DNA of 64,000 bases from Doryteuthis pealeii (GCA_023376005.1 CM042152.1:80170169-80234168), one strand, 5' to 3'; positions 30,640 to 40,901 are shown, numbered from the stretch's first letter. Notes: generated from the sequence alone by a model not told the origin. Program-made: numbers and translations.

Positions 30640-30790
30640 AGGGGACAATGGAATTGTCTTTATATAAATAGTGAAATCTCGGACGAGAGAGCAAGTGAGA
30701 CTTCACGGAATTGTGAATTCAACCTGTCAATTACTGATTACTCGTATCTTTACTTAAAATACTCGTTAACGCGCGTGAAAAAGTTTCAGC
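30640..30790. repeat. Single relic of the 139-bp repeat
   Basis: GAGACTTCACGGAATTGTG then AATTCAACCTGTCAATTACTG parallels 25910-25990 with deletions. Confidence 0.5.
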
Positions 30791-31288
30791 ATGATCGGAT
30801 TACTGGTGTAAGTGCCGACTGCTTATACACAGATACACGAATAGACATTGACATTTATATGGTAAATTCATATTTCTATCAAAGCTATACTAATGCTGGC
30901 AGCGATTGAACTGGGGTCTTTGACTGGAGGCAGTATGTTGGGACTTAAATTACTACTAGTCTACGATTATTCAGAATCTTTTTCAGTAAAAGATTTGCTG
31001 GTGATAAGCAATAATCAGTTAATAATTAAATATACCAATTAGCGGAAATCAATTATTATTTCTTATCGATCAGAAAACATAGAAAATATATCAATAAATC
31101 AATTAGATATTGATTTCAACTTTTACAAAAACACTTGTCATCGAAGCATAGAAATACTCCTGGAAAAAGATAATGAATAATGAAACTCGGGGAAACAAAA
31201 ATTTCTCCAGGCGTTTCGTTAGAGTTCAAATGGTGCTGCCATATAGTAGTACTGATACGGAAGAATTCTCACTTTATCTTATATATAC
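30791..31288. repeat. Unassigned, plus repeat shared with 23590-23810
   Basis: 31015-31205 repeats the order found at 23590-23760 (TATTATTTCTTAT, ATCAATTAGATATTGATTTC, TTTTACAAAAACAC). The remainder is unassigned. Confidence 0.45.
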
Positions 31289-31683
31289 TAGCAAAATAAA
31301 AAAACGCCCTCTGGGCGACGTAAAATAAATATTGCCTGAGGGGATGGGAGTTGAAAATTTAATATCAGAGTGTTTGTATCATAAGTAAAGTAAAATCATC
31401 AAATTTATTAAAGGAGTAAAAAATAAAAAAATTAAAATGGAAACTTAGTTCTGATAACTTCAAATATATATTAAAATAAAACAAACGATATATAGATATA
31501 TAATACCAGTCATGTATTTATTAAAACTTGTTTTAAAAAAACAATAAGGACTGTCTAACATTGCATGTTTAAATTTTGAGTGTATCTATTCTATGTTATG
31601 ACGATTTTAGGTAGTGTGACGTAAGCAGTGACGTAGTTTTTGTTACAAACAAAAACCGGAAGCGAATCTCCATTATTAATAGA
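31289..31683 (-). mobile_element. Helitron H1, intact 395-bp copy
   Basis: On the minus strand it starts A|TCTATTAATAATGGAGATTC. It ends with the hairpin CGCCCAGAGGGCG, a spacer of about 13 nt and CTAG|T. The A and T are host bases, so the empty site would be an AT dinucleotide. This is the full Helitron signature: 5' TC, 3' CTRR with an upstream hairpin, A/T target and no duplication. It encodes nothing and must be mobilised in trans. Confidence 0.88.
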
Positions 31684-32087
31684 TATTGATACTCTTGTTT
31701 CTTAATCTTCCGACCGTTATCATCCTGTAACACCCTCTGGTTAAAAATGAAACCCTCCAAATCGTGTATATCGCTGTTGGAATCTATCTAGAATGAAATG
31801 CAAAAATTTAAATCCTAATTATTTGATGTGACTTATCCGCTGAATTCTTATTTCTTATGAGAGTCATCACCTCGACTAAATAATGGACCATTCCGTTTTT
31901 ATCATAAAGAAAGAACACGAATAAAAAGGACATGCTACACAGGAAATATATGATAAAAAGAAAGAGAGTAAGGGAAAGATAGAAGGAGGTGGTGAGCATG
32001 CGGAAGAGATAACGCTAATCTGTTTCAATGGAACATAATGAAAAGATGGAAAGAAGGAAAGAAAGAAAAAAATGAGAGAGAGTTAAA
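31684..32087 (+). mobile_element. H2 element body
   Basis: Collinear with the reverse complement of 8786-9115: TTCTTAATCTTCCGACC, AACACCCTCTGGTTAAAAATG, CTAAATAATGGACCATT, GACATGCTACACAGGA. It leads directly into the tandem mini-Helitron units. Confidence 0.65.
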
Positions 32088-32555
32088 TCAATATTATCAA
32101 ACTTTTTACATATTGAAGTATTTAGCAATAGCTCTTAAGTAAACATATCAAACGTTGTAATAATTAAATTATCATACTGTGGTATATCCACAGGTCCTGC
32201 TAGTCAAGATTATTATAATTTTTACATATTAAACTATTTTTACAATAGCTCTTAAAAAAACATATCAAACATTGTAATAATTAAATAATCACACTGTGGT
32301 ATATCCACAGGTCCTGCTAGTCAAGATTATTATAATTTTTACATATTAAACTATTTTTTACAATAGCTCTTAAGAAAACATATCAAACATTGTAATAATT
32401 AAATAATCACACTGAGGTATATCCACAGGTCCTGCTAGTCAAGATTATTATAATTTTTACATATTAAACTATTTTTACAAGAGCTCTTAAGAAAACATAC
32501 CAAAGATTGTAATAATTAAATAATCGCACTGTGGTATATCCACAGGTCCTGCTAG
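32088..32555 (+). mobile_element. Head-to-tail array of four mini-Helitrons
   Basis: Units are 32088-32203, 32204-32320, 32321-32438 and 32439-32555 (116-118 bp). Units 2-4 start TCAAGATTATTATAATTTTT and unit 1 starts TCAATATTATC. All end with a hairpin CTGTGGTATATCCACAG (one mismatch in unit 3, CTGAGG), then GTCCTG and CTAG. Adjacent units join as CTAG|TC without spacer, and a T follows the last CTAG. So each unit is bounded as a Helitron would be. Confidence 0.8.
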
Positions 32556-33100
32556 TAATTATTAGATATTCATTAATTGCCTAACAGATTTTTTGTGATG
32601 CCGGTCACTGAGATCACCACGAGGGAGAGGTGCCACATGCAGGTCAAAAATATGTGTCACGTGAGGACACGATTTAGTCTTGCATATTTTTTTTGGGGGG
32701 GGGGGCGACCTTTCTAAACGCTGTACTAGATTGACAGTTTGTTTTTAATTAATATTGCTTTCTTCTTTTTTTTCTTTTTTTTCTTTTTTTTTTTTTTTTT
32801 TTTTCTATCTCTCTTTAATTTTTCTCTTTCTTTACGTATTCAGCGGAAGTAATCTGATGAAACAGGAAGTGACAACCAGTTATAAAACAAGGACAATAAA
32901 ATGAACTGCACTCGGCCCACTTCAAGAAGCTCGTCCCTCATTAATGTTTCTTTTTTTTTCTTTCATTTCTCAATGTCTTCCTTATTAATTTTAATGACTC
33001 ATTAATTTTAAATGTTATCAGGTCTCCAGATTCTGAACTCTGGTGTCTAGTGGAATTTCTTTCTAATTGTCACTACCTATATCTTTAAAAAAAATCCCAA
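32556..33100. other. Unassigned; G-run and T-rich tracts
   Basis: T8G10 at 32688-32705, a 30-nt-plus T/C tract at 32760-32810, and otherwise featureless AT-rich sequence. Confidence 0.4.
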
Positions 33101-33104
33101 ACTC

Positions 33105-33300
33105 TTGATACACCCTATCACACAAACCATCCAAGTAAGACGAACACAACATGCTGGGCAATGCTAGAGAACCAAGTACGAACTCATAAGTGATGTTCAT
33201 CTTCGGATACCTATGCATGGATAAACCAGTGTTGGTGACCTGAAAAAACTTACACTGATCAGATAGATAGATAGATAGATAGATCTGTGCGAAATTATAT
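33105..33300 (+). mobile_element. Non-LTR retrotransposon 3' relic split by (GATA)n
   Basis: ACACAAACCATCCAAGTAAG, GAACTCATAAGTGATGTTC and CAGTGTTGGT follow the order of the retrotransposon tail at 44515-44655 on the same strand. The match continues as ATTGACCAG|CTCTGTGCGG in the other copy and CACTGATCAG|(ATAG)n|ATCTGTGCGA here. The GATA microsatellite therefore sits inside the old coding sequence. Confidence 0.65.
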
Positions 33301-33734
33301 ATATGTATATGAATAGACATTTTTCAGAAAAAAACAAAAGATGTTATTAGTTTGCTGACAGATCTGTTTCGACCTTTTAATAAAGCGGGGTTTTTTCAAA
33401 GCAACTATGTTTATGAGGAAAGACGGAATAAATAAACCGTTAATCACGAGGTACAAACAAACGCTCTCGCTCAGGGCTGAATTTTTTTTAAGATTTTGAA
33501 AATGCGTATTTTGTGTTAAAAATAAAATAAATTTTTTAAAAAAAATCAGAAGCATTTTTATCCTTAAGAAAAACTTAAAAAGAGTTTGAAGTAAAAGTGT
33601 ATAAAAAGGTATCAAAATGTTCAGGATGTATCCAGCTACAAAAGCAAGTTTTAAAAAAGTACGTCCACAGCACAATTGAGGAAGATGAAAAGTTTCGGGA
33701 ATTTGTAATGTTGACAAATCCATAGTGTTGCGGT

Positions 33735-33735
<1 letters not shown>
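33300..33735 (-). mobile_element. T4 element (reverse), hammerhead-derived fold
   Basis: Shares a decayed reading frame with 59210-59450 (the words FFL..KI, TQNTHF and a SxPSF..I near the end) and the 3' fold. In the fold, minus strand, GCTTTATTAAAAGGTCGAAAC is followed by the palindrome CAGATCTG and GTC, while the CTGATGA core is eroded. It is bounded on the right by (TA)n at 33738. A Penelope-like relative is inferred. Confidence 0.55.

Positions 33736-33737
<2 letters not shown>

Positions 33738-33798
<61 letters not shown>
33738..33798. repeat. (TA)n(TG)n microsatellite
   Basis: TA run then TG run, bordering the T4 copy. Confidence 0.95.
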
Positions 33799-33801
<3 letters not shown>

Positions 33802-33804
33802 ACA

Positions 33805-34095
33805 TATTTACCCCTCCTACTCGGCACGAGTTGGATGTGACACAAGATCAATTTATTAAGCAAAGCTAACAGCTTGGAATTCAGAGTTTTCCTTCACCTA
33901 GACTGGTTACTAGCCAAGGTTAAAGAGCCCAGTCTGTCCTACTATTTACCTACATATGGGGAGTGAATAGTTGGATTCCTACATTTCCCATGGGTATTAA
34001 CGCTATATGAATTACAAACAGCCTCGTGCAAAATTTGAACTCGCCTTGCCGTGTCCACTTCCAACGATGGTAACCATTACACCACGCATATATAG
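33805..34095 (-). mobile_element. SINE-A copy (reverse)
   Basis: Near-complete: tail CGGCACGAGTTGGATGTG, body GTCCTACTATTTACC, TTTCCCATGGGTATT and head complement ACCATTACACCACGCATA. Confidence 0.8.
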
Positions 34096-34115
34096 AGGAA
34101 TAGACGTCATGAGAC

Positions 34116-34148
34116 TGAGATAGATAGATAGATAGATGCGAAGAGACT

Positions 34149-34179
<31 letters not shown>

Positions 34180-34180
34180 T
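34116..34180. repeat. (GATA)n microsatellite
   Basis: Two GATA blocks separated by TGCGAAGAGACTGA. Confidence 0.95.
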
Positions 34181-35543
34181 TTCAACAGTAATATACACGT
34201 TCACCAAACTAGCCTGATAAGTAAGATGATACATAAGGTATGCAAATACAAGAAAGCAATTGATGGGTATTCTGTTAATTATGCACAGGTTAATGTAGAG
34301 AATATTATCTGAATTCAACCTAACAATTAACAACGATTAGAGATGTTGATGGACATCTCGTAACCATATTTTGTCCCCTCTCTTCCTGCTCGGAGTTTGA
34401 ACGAATGAAGACATAATGACCAGCGGTTAGCTAGACTCTCACCGCGCGGGTGAATGATATAGATCCAAGACTAGAATATTAAAAAATGGGAATTCACAAA
34501 AGAAGTGTATTGTGTTGTCACTAAAAACAAACGACAGTGCAAGACATATCAACCAATATCTTAAGAAGAAGAAACCATTCAGATCCTGTATAAGAAGTTA
34601 GACGAGTTACTCTTATAGATACCCAAGTAAGAAAGCCGCTTCTCGGCCAGCCCAAACTACAAGTAAGAAGATAAGTACACTACGTGATAAGATGAGTATG
34701 CGAAATACTACCTCGGGTATTGTTATATACTCTCTTTACTTCTATTATTCTTCTGCTCATCTTTGGTATCTTACGTTTTTCTTCTAGCGTCTGGACTTCC
34801 ATTGGAGATTTCTCTTTATCAGAAGCCCTGTGCCATTGCTAGTTTTTAGATAATAACCCAAGACTTCGATTTGCTTTAGATCATATTTTATTCCGAAATC
34901 CCCACCAGACTACCTGCGCAGATTAAGTCGGCAGTGCGCTTAACGCGACTTACCACCTTTGTGGTTTGGCCGATAATGAACTAAACTCTCTTTCTAATCT
35001 AAACCGGAAGAGGGTCTTCTCCACCGATTCTCACGGTATCCCCCAGAAGGAGGATCAGACTGAGGTCAAACCGAGTCACTCAATCCTTCAAGGCCACCGG
35101 CTGCAAATTATAACAGCCATTTTGGTTTCTACACTAATGGTACACAAGTGTTAGGAATCTAACAACTATGTAACAGTATAAGCTTATACTATAGACACCG
35201 TCTAGGGTCAAAACAGGTATATCTATGTTAAGACGGCTATACAACATAAGCATAGTACACATATACTACACTTATCTAAGGCCGGGTGCCATGAAAAGAA
35301 AGTCTAATTCTAGATAGATTCCAACAGCGACATACACATTCACCTATTTGGCCTGATTAATAAGATTATTCATTAGCCAAGAAAATGTAAGCACACTTTC
35401 TGAATAATACATAAGCTTCTTTCACGAAGATTAATTAACCGCCTTAATAATGAATATAGTCTGTATTAAATAATCAGTTTTCCATCTCTTGTGGCGTATC
35501 ATGTAGTGTAATGGTTAACAAGTTAGGCTAAAACCATAGGACG

Positions 35544-35546
<3 letters not shown>
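34181..35546. other. Unassigned region, least repetitive in the window
   Basis: No microsatellite and no family match for about 1.3 kb. One plus-strand frame at 34966-35154 (62 codons) has ordinary composition but no recognisable domain, and I see no flanking splice pattern that would support an exon. At 35505 GTAGTGTAATGGTTAACAAG is an isolated SINE-like head. Confidence 0.4.

Positions 35547-35591
<45 letters not shown>
35547..35591. repeat. (TA)n microsatellite
   Basis: TA run of about 45 bases. Confidence 0.95.
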
Positions 35592-35592
<1 letters not shown>

Positions 35593-35780
35593 AAATAAAT
35601 ATATAAAGGTTTTACATATCTATTTATTTGGTGACAAAGGAACAGTCACGACCATTTGGTTTTATGCATGCGTAACCGCAAACATTCTTCAGGTGACGTT
35701 GTTTCAAATGAGCACTCTACCAATAATACTGCATTTTGGCACACTGTTCCAGTAAAAGCTCAAACAGTGACAATCCCACA

Positions 35781-35884
<104 letters not shown>

Positions 35885-35889
35885 GCGAC

Positions 35890-36090
35890 CTTTACATACC
35901 CTCGTCAACTCAGCGTATGGGTAGCACAGGGATCTGTGCAGTAAAGTGAAGAAATGATGGTAGGTGTGGAGCTCCGTCTTAGTCGCCAAAACAATCTCCT
36001 TGGTCTAGCGCTAGTGAAAAGGAGATAGACCCCCATCACTGTTTGGTTGATATCGACTTTAGACCACCCCGACGACTTTACTGTTTACTC
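35890..36090 (+). mobile_element. SINE-B copy, head truncated by microsatellite
   Basis: GCGTATGGGTAGCACAGGG, GATGGTAGGTGTGGAGCTCC, GCTAGTGAAAAGGAGATAG and GACCACCCCGACGACTTTAC. Confidence 0.8.
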
Positions 36091-36095
36091 TTTAA

Positions 36096-36098
<3 letters not shown>

Positions 36099-36133
<35 letters not shown>
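36099..36133. repeat. (TA)n, left boundary
   Basis: TA run abutting the element at 36134. Confidence 0.95.
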
Positions 36134-36135
<2 letters not shown>

Positions 36136-36466
36136 TTAAGAGTAAGGAAATGAATCCGACGGTATGAGCATAGATAAAAGGATATGAAAACACACAATGC
36201 TGTTAAAATGAAAACATTTTATATCATATTCATAGCTAATATTGGACAATATTTCGAATTTATAAAAATCATCTTCAGAGCTTGTTTTTACTCCGTACTC
36301 ATCGAGAGAGGAGACGAAAATAATTTGAATTCAAAACGAAAACATTGATGTTCCCAAGTCATGCGATCGTTTCTTCATTAGCACATCCGCGGATGTTAGC
36401 TATGAATATGATATAAAATATTTTCATTTTAACAGCACTGTGTGTTTTCATATCCTTTTATCTATA

Positions 36467-36470
<4 letters not shown>
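36134..36470 (-). mobile_element. TA-bounded element with inverted arms and hammerhead-like fold
   Basis: The arms at 36171-36240 and 36396-36466 are reverse complements (about 70 bp; GATATGAAAACACACA(A/G)TGCTG and complement). Between them, minus strand at 36258-36300, CTGAAGA, an imperfect hairpin and GAAATATTG make a hammerhead-like fold. TA runs flank both ends. The layout equals that of T2 at 58676-59160. Confidence 0.6.

Positions 36471-36528
<58 letters not shown>
36471..36528. repeat. (TA)n, right boundary
   Basis: TA run of about 58 bases. Confidence 0.95.
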
Positions 36529-36529
<1 letters not shown>

Positions 36530-37164
36530 CGTGCGAAAAATCTAACTTTAGTAATTAAATCTGGAAACTTACGGATACTTCCCCTGTGTATTTAGTTAAA
36601 AAAGGTGGAGGTTGTATTCGTCTAAGAATTAATGACGGTAATAACCGATAAAGTGGAAATGGCGGTTGTAATTTCTCAGCTAATCACGAACATGTTGATT
36701 GCTTTTCAAAAAATCCTTCATGAGATTTGAGGATTTGTTCAATGTCAGTTAATGATGCTTAAAATCAAATTAAATAATCTCATCACTTTGTCATGAGGTG
36801 TGGTACATACTATGCTGGGTCCTTCCTTTTAGTTTCTTGTGGCAACCAGGGTGATTGGGAGATACCCATTTCTTCTCAAATAATAGATTTAGCTCAGTCG
36901 GGTTTGTTGTATTTGTTGCGCTAGATTCGTTGAAGTAACGTTATAATTTCCATATTTATTCAACTCTATCAATAACGATGCTCAGAATTTCTGTTCCCAC
37001 GACATTAATTGGGTTAGATATTTTTATTCCATCGACTTTTTGCATCAATAACATTTGTTGGTGATCAAGTTACAGCAGATTATACCGGTAGGTATTTACC
37101 AAATACGCAACGGGTTGTGTGACCCAAGGCCGCAAGTATGGAGTATCCAGCAAGTTCTGAGTAC
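36529..37164. other. Unassigned region
   Basis: No repeated motif, open frame or hairpin of note. Confidence 0.35.
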
Positions 37165-37405
37165 CCCAGTCGTCGTGGGGGCGGCCTAAAGTCGGTATCA
37201 GCTAGACAGCGTGGGAGTCTATTCCCTTTTCACTAGCACTATACCTGAGAGATTGTTTTTTGCGTTTACCTACTATCACCTCTCCACTTTACTGCTCAGA
37301 TCCAAACAGTGCTACTCATACGCTGAATTGGCGTGGGCCAGCATCGAACCAAGAACCTTGTGGTTCCTAGTCGGACTCTCTACCAACTGAGCTAATCCTG
37401 TCTTG
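37165..37405 (-). mobile_element. SINE-B copy (reverse)
   Basis: Tail CGTCGTGGGGGCGGCCTAAAG, body CCTTTTCACTAGCAC, and head complement TCTCTACCAACTGAGCTAA. Confidence 0.8.
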
Positions 37406-37434
37406 GTTTCGATTATTCCCTAGATTTATCATAA

Positions 37435-37635
37435 TCTGTTTAATAAGTATTTACCCAACCCCTCCGCGCGAATTGGAAGCAATACAAGGTCAATTTCTTA
37501 AGCGGGGTTTAACAGGTTTCATTTCAGAGTTTCCATTCTCCTAGACTGGTTACCTAACCAAGATTAAAGAACCCACTCAACCAAAGATGGAGGGAAAATA
37601 GTTGGATTCATACCTTTCCCAAGAAAATTATGTGT
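37435..37635 (-). mobile_element. SINE-A copy (reverse), head missing
   Basis: CCCAACCCCTCCGCGCGAATT, GTCAATTTCTTAAGCGGGG and CATACCTTTCCCAAG, then unrelated sequence. Confidence 0.75.
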
Positions 37636-37704
37636 ATTAGATGGGATGCACTCGTTCTAACAGAATTATTTAATGATGCACTCTTTCTAACAGTAAATTT
37701 ATTT

Positions 37705-38050
37705 TTATATCGTCGTAGGAAATGGACTCTGCGATCCGAGTTCAAATCCTGAACAAGGCGGTTTGCATTTCACATAGCGCCAATGCCCTTGGAAAAGTTA
37801 TCAATTCAACTATTCTTCCTCCAGCTATAAGTAAATGGTAGGATAGATTGGGCTCTTTGACCTTTAATTCTGAGTTTTCCTTCTCCTAGAATGGTTACCT
37901 AGCTAAAGTTAAAGAGCAAGAGGGAGAATAGTAGGAAGCATACCATTTCCAAGGGTATTGATGCTATGTGAAATGCAAACGTCCAGGATTTGAACTTGTG
38001 TCGACGAGTCCATTTCCTGCGACTCTAACCATTACACTACGCGTAAGTTG
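37705..38050. mobile_element. SINE-A forward/reverse pair
   Basis: Forward copy 37705-37865 (TCGTAGGAAATGGACTC, GAGTTCAAATCCTGAAC, TGGGCTCTTTGACC) meets a reverse copy 37866-38050 (TTCTGAGTTTTCCTTCTCC to AACCATTACACTACGCG) tail to tail. It is one of several back-to-back SINE-A pairs here. Confidence 0.75.
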
Positions 38051-38069
38051 CTAAGAGATGTGAATTGAC

Positions 38070-38111
38070 TTAGATAGATAGATAGATAGATAGATATGAA
38101 CAGACTAATAC

Positions 38112-38142
<31 letters not shown>

Positions 38143-38148
38143 ACAGAC

Positions 38149-38218
<70 letters not shown>

Positions 38219-38357
38219 TTGAACAGACTAAGATAGGTAGAAGTGAATAGACTTCGAAAGAAAGAAAAAAAAAGAAAGAAAGAAAGTGACTGTGCGAGAT
38301 AGATAGATATATATAGATTTGAACAGGCTAAGACAGATAGAAGGGAATATACTTCGA

Positions 38358-38389
<32 letters not shown>

Positions 38390-38413
38390 AAAGAAAGAAA
38401 GAGTGACTGTGCG

Positions 38414-38445
<32 letters not shown>

Positions 38446-38524
38446 TTGAACGGACTAAGAAAGAAAGAAAGAAAGAAAGAAGGAAAGAAAGAAAAAGAAA
38501 GAAAGAAAGAAAGAAAGAAACTGT

Positions 38525-38555
<31 letters not shown>

Positions 38556-38560
38556 TTGAA
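38070..38560. repeat. Mixed (GATA)n/(GAAA)n array with GAACAGACTA spacers
   Basis: GATA blocks alternate with GAAA blocks and a spacer like TGAACAGACTA or GACTGTGCGAGATAG. The same spacer words recur in the GATA arrays at 44968 and 45750. Confidence 0.9.
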
Positions 38561-38934
38561 CATAATGGAATCGTTAATTATTACTGAGGAGAGTCCTGTA
38601 GACTTGAACAATGTCGCTATCGTTCACTGTTCTGATGAATAAAAGAAATGAAAATAAATCCATGTCAATTATAATCTCATGATGATCTCATCAGTGATTT
38701 TGTACCGAGGAAAACCCTGTTAATATTGGGGGTGGGGGGGAGTGGTTAGAATAACCTTTGAGGGTGTGGGGGGGGTCAGTCAATTTATGGACTGTTGGTC
38801 AAGGGCAAATAAATCGGCCAATCAATAAGATGAGTTGTTTGTCTGGAAAATGCGGTAAATTAAAAAGGCAAATCAAAAAAATAAAATAGGAAGAGGGTTT
38901 ATTTAAAAACAGGAAAAGACGAAAATAGAGTCGG
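38561..38934. other. Unassigned; G-rich patch
   Basis: 38730-38775 has GGGGGTGGGGGGG and GGGGGGG runs. Otherwise nothing recognised. Confidence 0.4.
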
Positions 38935-39345
38935 ATGGTTGGTTGTTTGGGTTTTACGGCATGTCAACCCCTATTGGGTCATTTTATGCCAATGTCGAAG
39001 ACGTTTTTGTTTTATTAATTCTTGATGGGTACACAATTTTTTTAAACACATATCTTTCTATTTAACCCATAGATGGGACTAAATAACTTGGCATTAGTGT
39101 TGCCACAGAAGTTGACAGAAGTTAAACACAAAGTTTATAGTAATAGGTACTACTAGCTCGAGTCAGGTGGACCTGGGAGTAATGGTGATGAAGGGGTAGT
39201 CCACATTCCCAGAGCTTCAGAATTTGCACTTAACCATCAGACGGAGTTTAACGTCATACACAGGACATGAAGACCGCCTTCTAGCATATATGTGATGAAA
39301 AGGGTCGGGGCTTGCCATAAGGGCAATAGGGTTAGGACAATCATA
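38935..39345 (-). mobile_element. SINE-D copy (reverse)
   Basis: GGGTTTTACGGCATGTCAACC, CTATTTAACCCATAGATGGG, AGGTGGACCTGGGAGTAATGG, GGACATGAAGACCGCCTTCTA and GGGTTAGGACAATCATATAC follow the reverse complement of 25240-25620. Confidence 0.75.
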
Positions 39346-39385
39346 TACGTGATAGGTTAACGAAATAGAGAAGAGAAGAACAAGA

Positions 39386-39426
39386 TGATAAGAAAGAAAG
39401 AAAGAAAAGAAAGAAAGAAAGAAAGT
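39386..39426. repeat. (GAAA)n microsatellite
   Basis: GAAA run with one slip. Confidence 0.9.
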
Positions 39427-39487
39427 GGAGCGAGTTAAGCGAATAAAAAAAGAAGAGACCTGAAGATGAAGAGACGGAAACAAACTA

Positions 39488-39798
39488 ACAGATAAGTAAT
39501 TGAGTAGCATGGGCATTTCAATCTCGGAAGACTATGATAAAGTTTTTTTATGTGCCCCTGAAGTTACAGCGCCTTCTGTGACTGCGAAGTCCGATGTTTG
39601 AAAAACATTCTCGACCACAGATTTTGCATTTGAAGGCTGTCCCTGAAGATGTTGATGTTCCGATGCTTTGTTGCCGCCTTTCTTCTGGACCTCTAGCTTC
39701 ATGGTGTTGCGTCAGGTGACTCTGACATAAACAGTCCTCTACGGAGATTCTGCCGCCACCGAGGGCGGTCCTGAGTCAGACAGATAAGTAATTGAGTA
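39488..39798 (-). mobile_element. 5'-truncated non-LTR retrotransposon with 19-bp target duplication
   Basis: The insert is 39507-39779 (273 bp). ACAGATAAGTAATTGAGTA flanks both sides exactly (39488-39506 and 39780-39798). On the minus strand a frame of 75 codons runs from 39775 to a stop at 39548. It has VEDCLCQSHLTQHHEAR, an acidic-basic stretch, then a zinc finger CKICGREC..IGLRSHRRRC near the end. That C2HC/C2H2 finger at the end of the polymerase is common in non-LTR elements. The 3' tail is short, without a long poly(A). Confidence 0.88.
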
Positions 39799-39892
39799 CA
39801 TAAATGCAAATAGATCAATAAGTTCGAAGCCGATTGCTGAAAAAGCATTTTTTGCGCAACAACAAATAAGTATATTTTCAACATAATCTTAT

Positions 39893-39930
39893 CCAAGGAT
39901 GGATTTAGCATTAAATAACCCACGAAGGTT
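39893..39930 (+). mobile_element. SINE-C tail fragment
   Basis: GGCATTAAATAACCCACG-like sequence (TTTAGCATTAAATAACCC), cut by a TA run. Confidence 0.6.
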
Positions 39931-39932
39931 GA

Positions 39933-39936
<4 letters not shown>

Positions 39937-39983
<47 letters not shown>

Positions 39984-39988
39984 ATATA
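39937..39988. repeat. (TA)n microsatellite
   Basis: TA run, with one TT slip, that ends at the CTAG of Helitron H3. Confidence 0.95.
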
Positions 39989-40855
39989 TATACTAGCAAA
40001 AGTACCCGGTCCATGACCGGATTAAAAAAATTAGGAGCACCAGAGAGTGAGCGAGGAGAAAACAGGAGTAAGGGAAAAATAAGAGGAAAATGATTTATCA
40101 AATTAAAAAAAATAATTGCCGAGAATTTGTATAGTAGAATGTTTGTTGATTTTAGGAATTTTTTTTCTTTTTGTTTACATTTAAGATATATTTCAAAAAA
40201 TGCATTCCTAAACTTTATTAAAGATTTAACGATAAACAAACCTAAGAATTAGTGTATTATAATATTCGTTTTGTTTACCATTTTTAAACAATTTAATTTT
40301 TTAAGCGAGCTTCCTTGCCTGTTGATTTCAAATCTTTTTTACCGTATTAAAAAGTAACAATAAAATGCTAAGAATTAAATACTTACAATTGTTCGTATTA
40401 CAATTTCTATTTTTCTTTTCTTTTTTCTTTTTTCTTTTTTTCTAAAACTCTGTTATACATACGAAAAAGTTAAAAAAAATGGATATATTTTATTATAAAA
40501 TGAAAGTATTAATTATAAAAACAAAGTTGAGTTATTATTAATCGTTAAATTAAATTTTTTCATTTATTATTGTTATTTACTTCACTGTAAAAAATAATTC
40601 TATTGATAAAACCACATACAAATTACATATTTAGAAAGATTATTTTCTTTTCTTTCTAACCAAATAAATATTTCTAAGATTACACCGGTGATATACAAGA
40701 AATTCCAAGCTGGTATGATTAGGGCACAAAATTGTCAACTTCAAATTACCAGCAGTAGCATTTTAAATCACGGCTGATATAGGCAGCAGCAAGGGATTTT
40801 TTTTATATTAGCAGCAGCAGCTATGCCACGATTATCGCAAATCGTTTGATTTTTG

Positions 40856-40860
<5 letters not shown>
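39989..40860 (-). mobile_element. Helitron H3, 3' end defined
   Basis: On the minus strand the element ends with the hairpin CCGGTCATGGACCGG, GTACTTTTG and CTAG|T. The 15-nt stem-loop and the spacing to CTAG fit a Helitron terminus. It differs from H1 and the mini-Helitron. The body is AT-rich and non-coding. The 5' end is not certain and I put it near the TA run at 40863. Confidence 0.65.

Positions 40861-40862
<2 letters not shown>

Positions 40863-40900
<38 letters not shown>
40863..40900. repeat. (TA)n microsatellite
   Basis: TA run between H3 and an H1 5' part. Confidence 0.95.

Positions 40901-40901
<1 letters not shown>

Noticed and set aside
32088..32555. CRISPR-like repeat array
   Set aside because: Units are contiguous without unique spacers, and the host is a eukaryote; Helitron ends explain the units.
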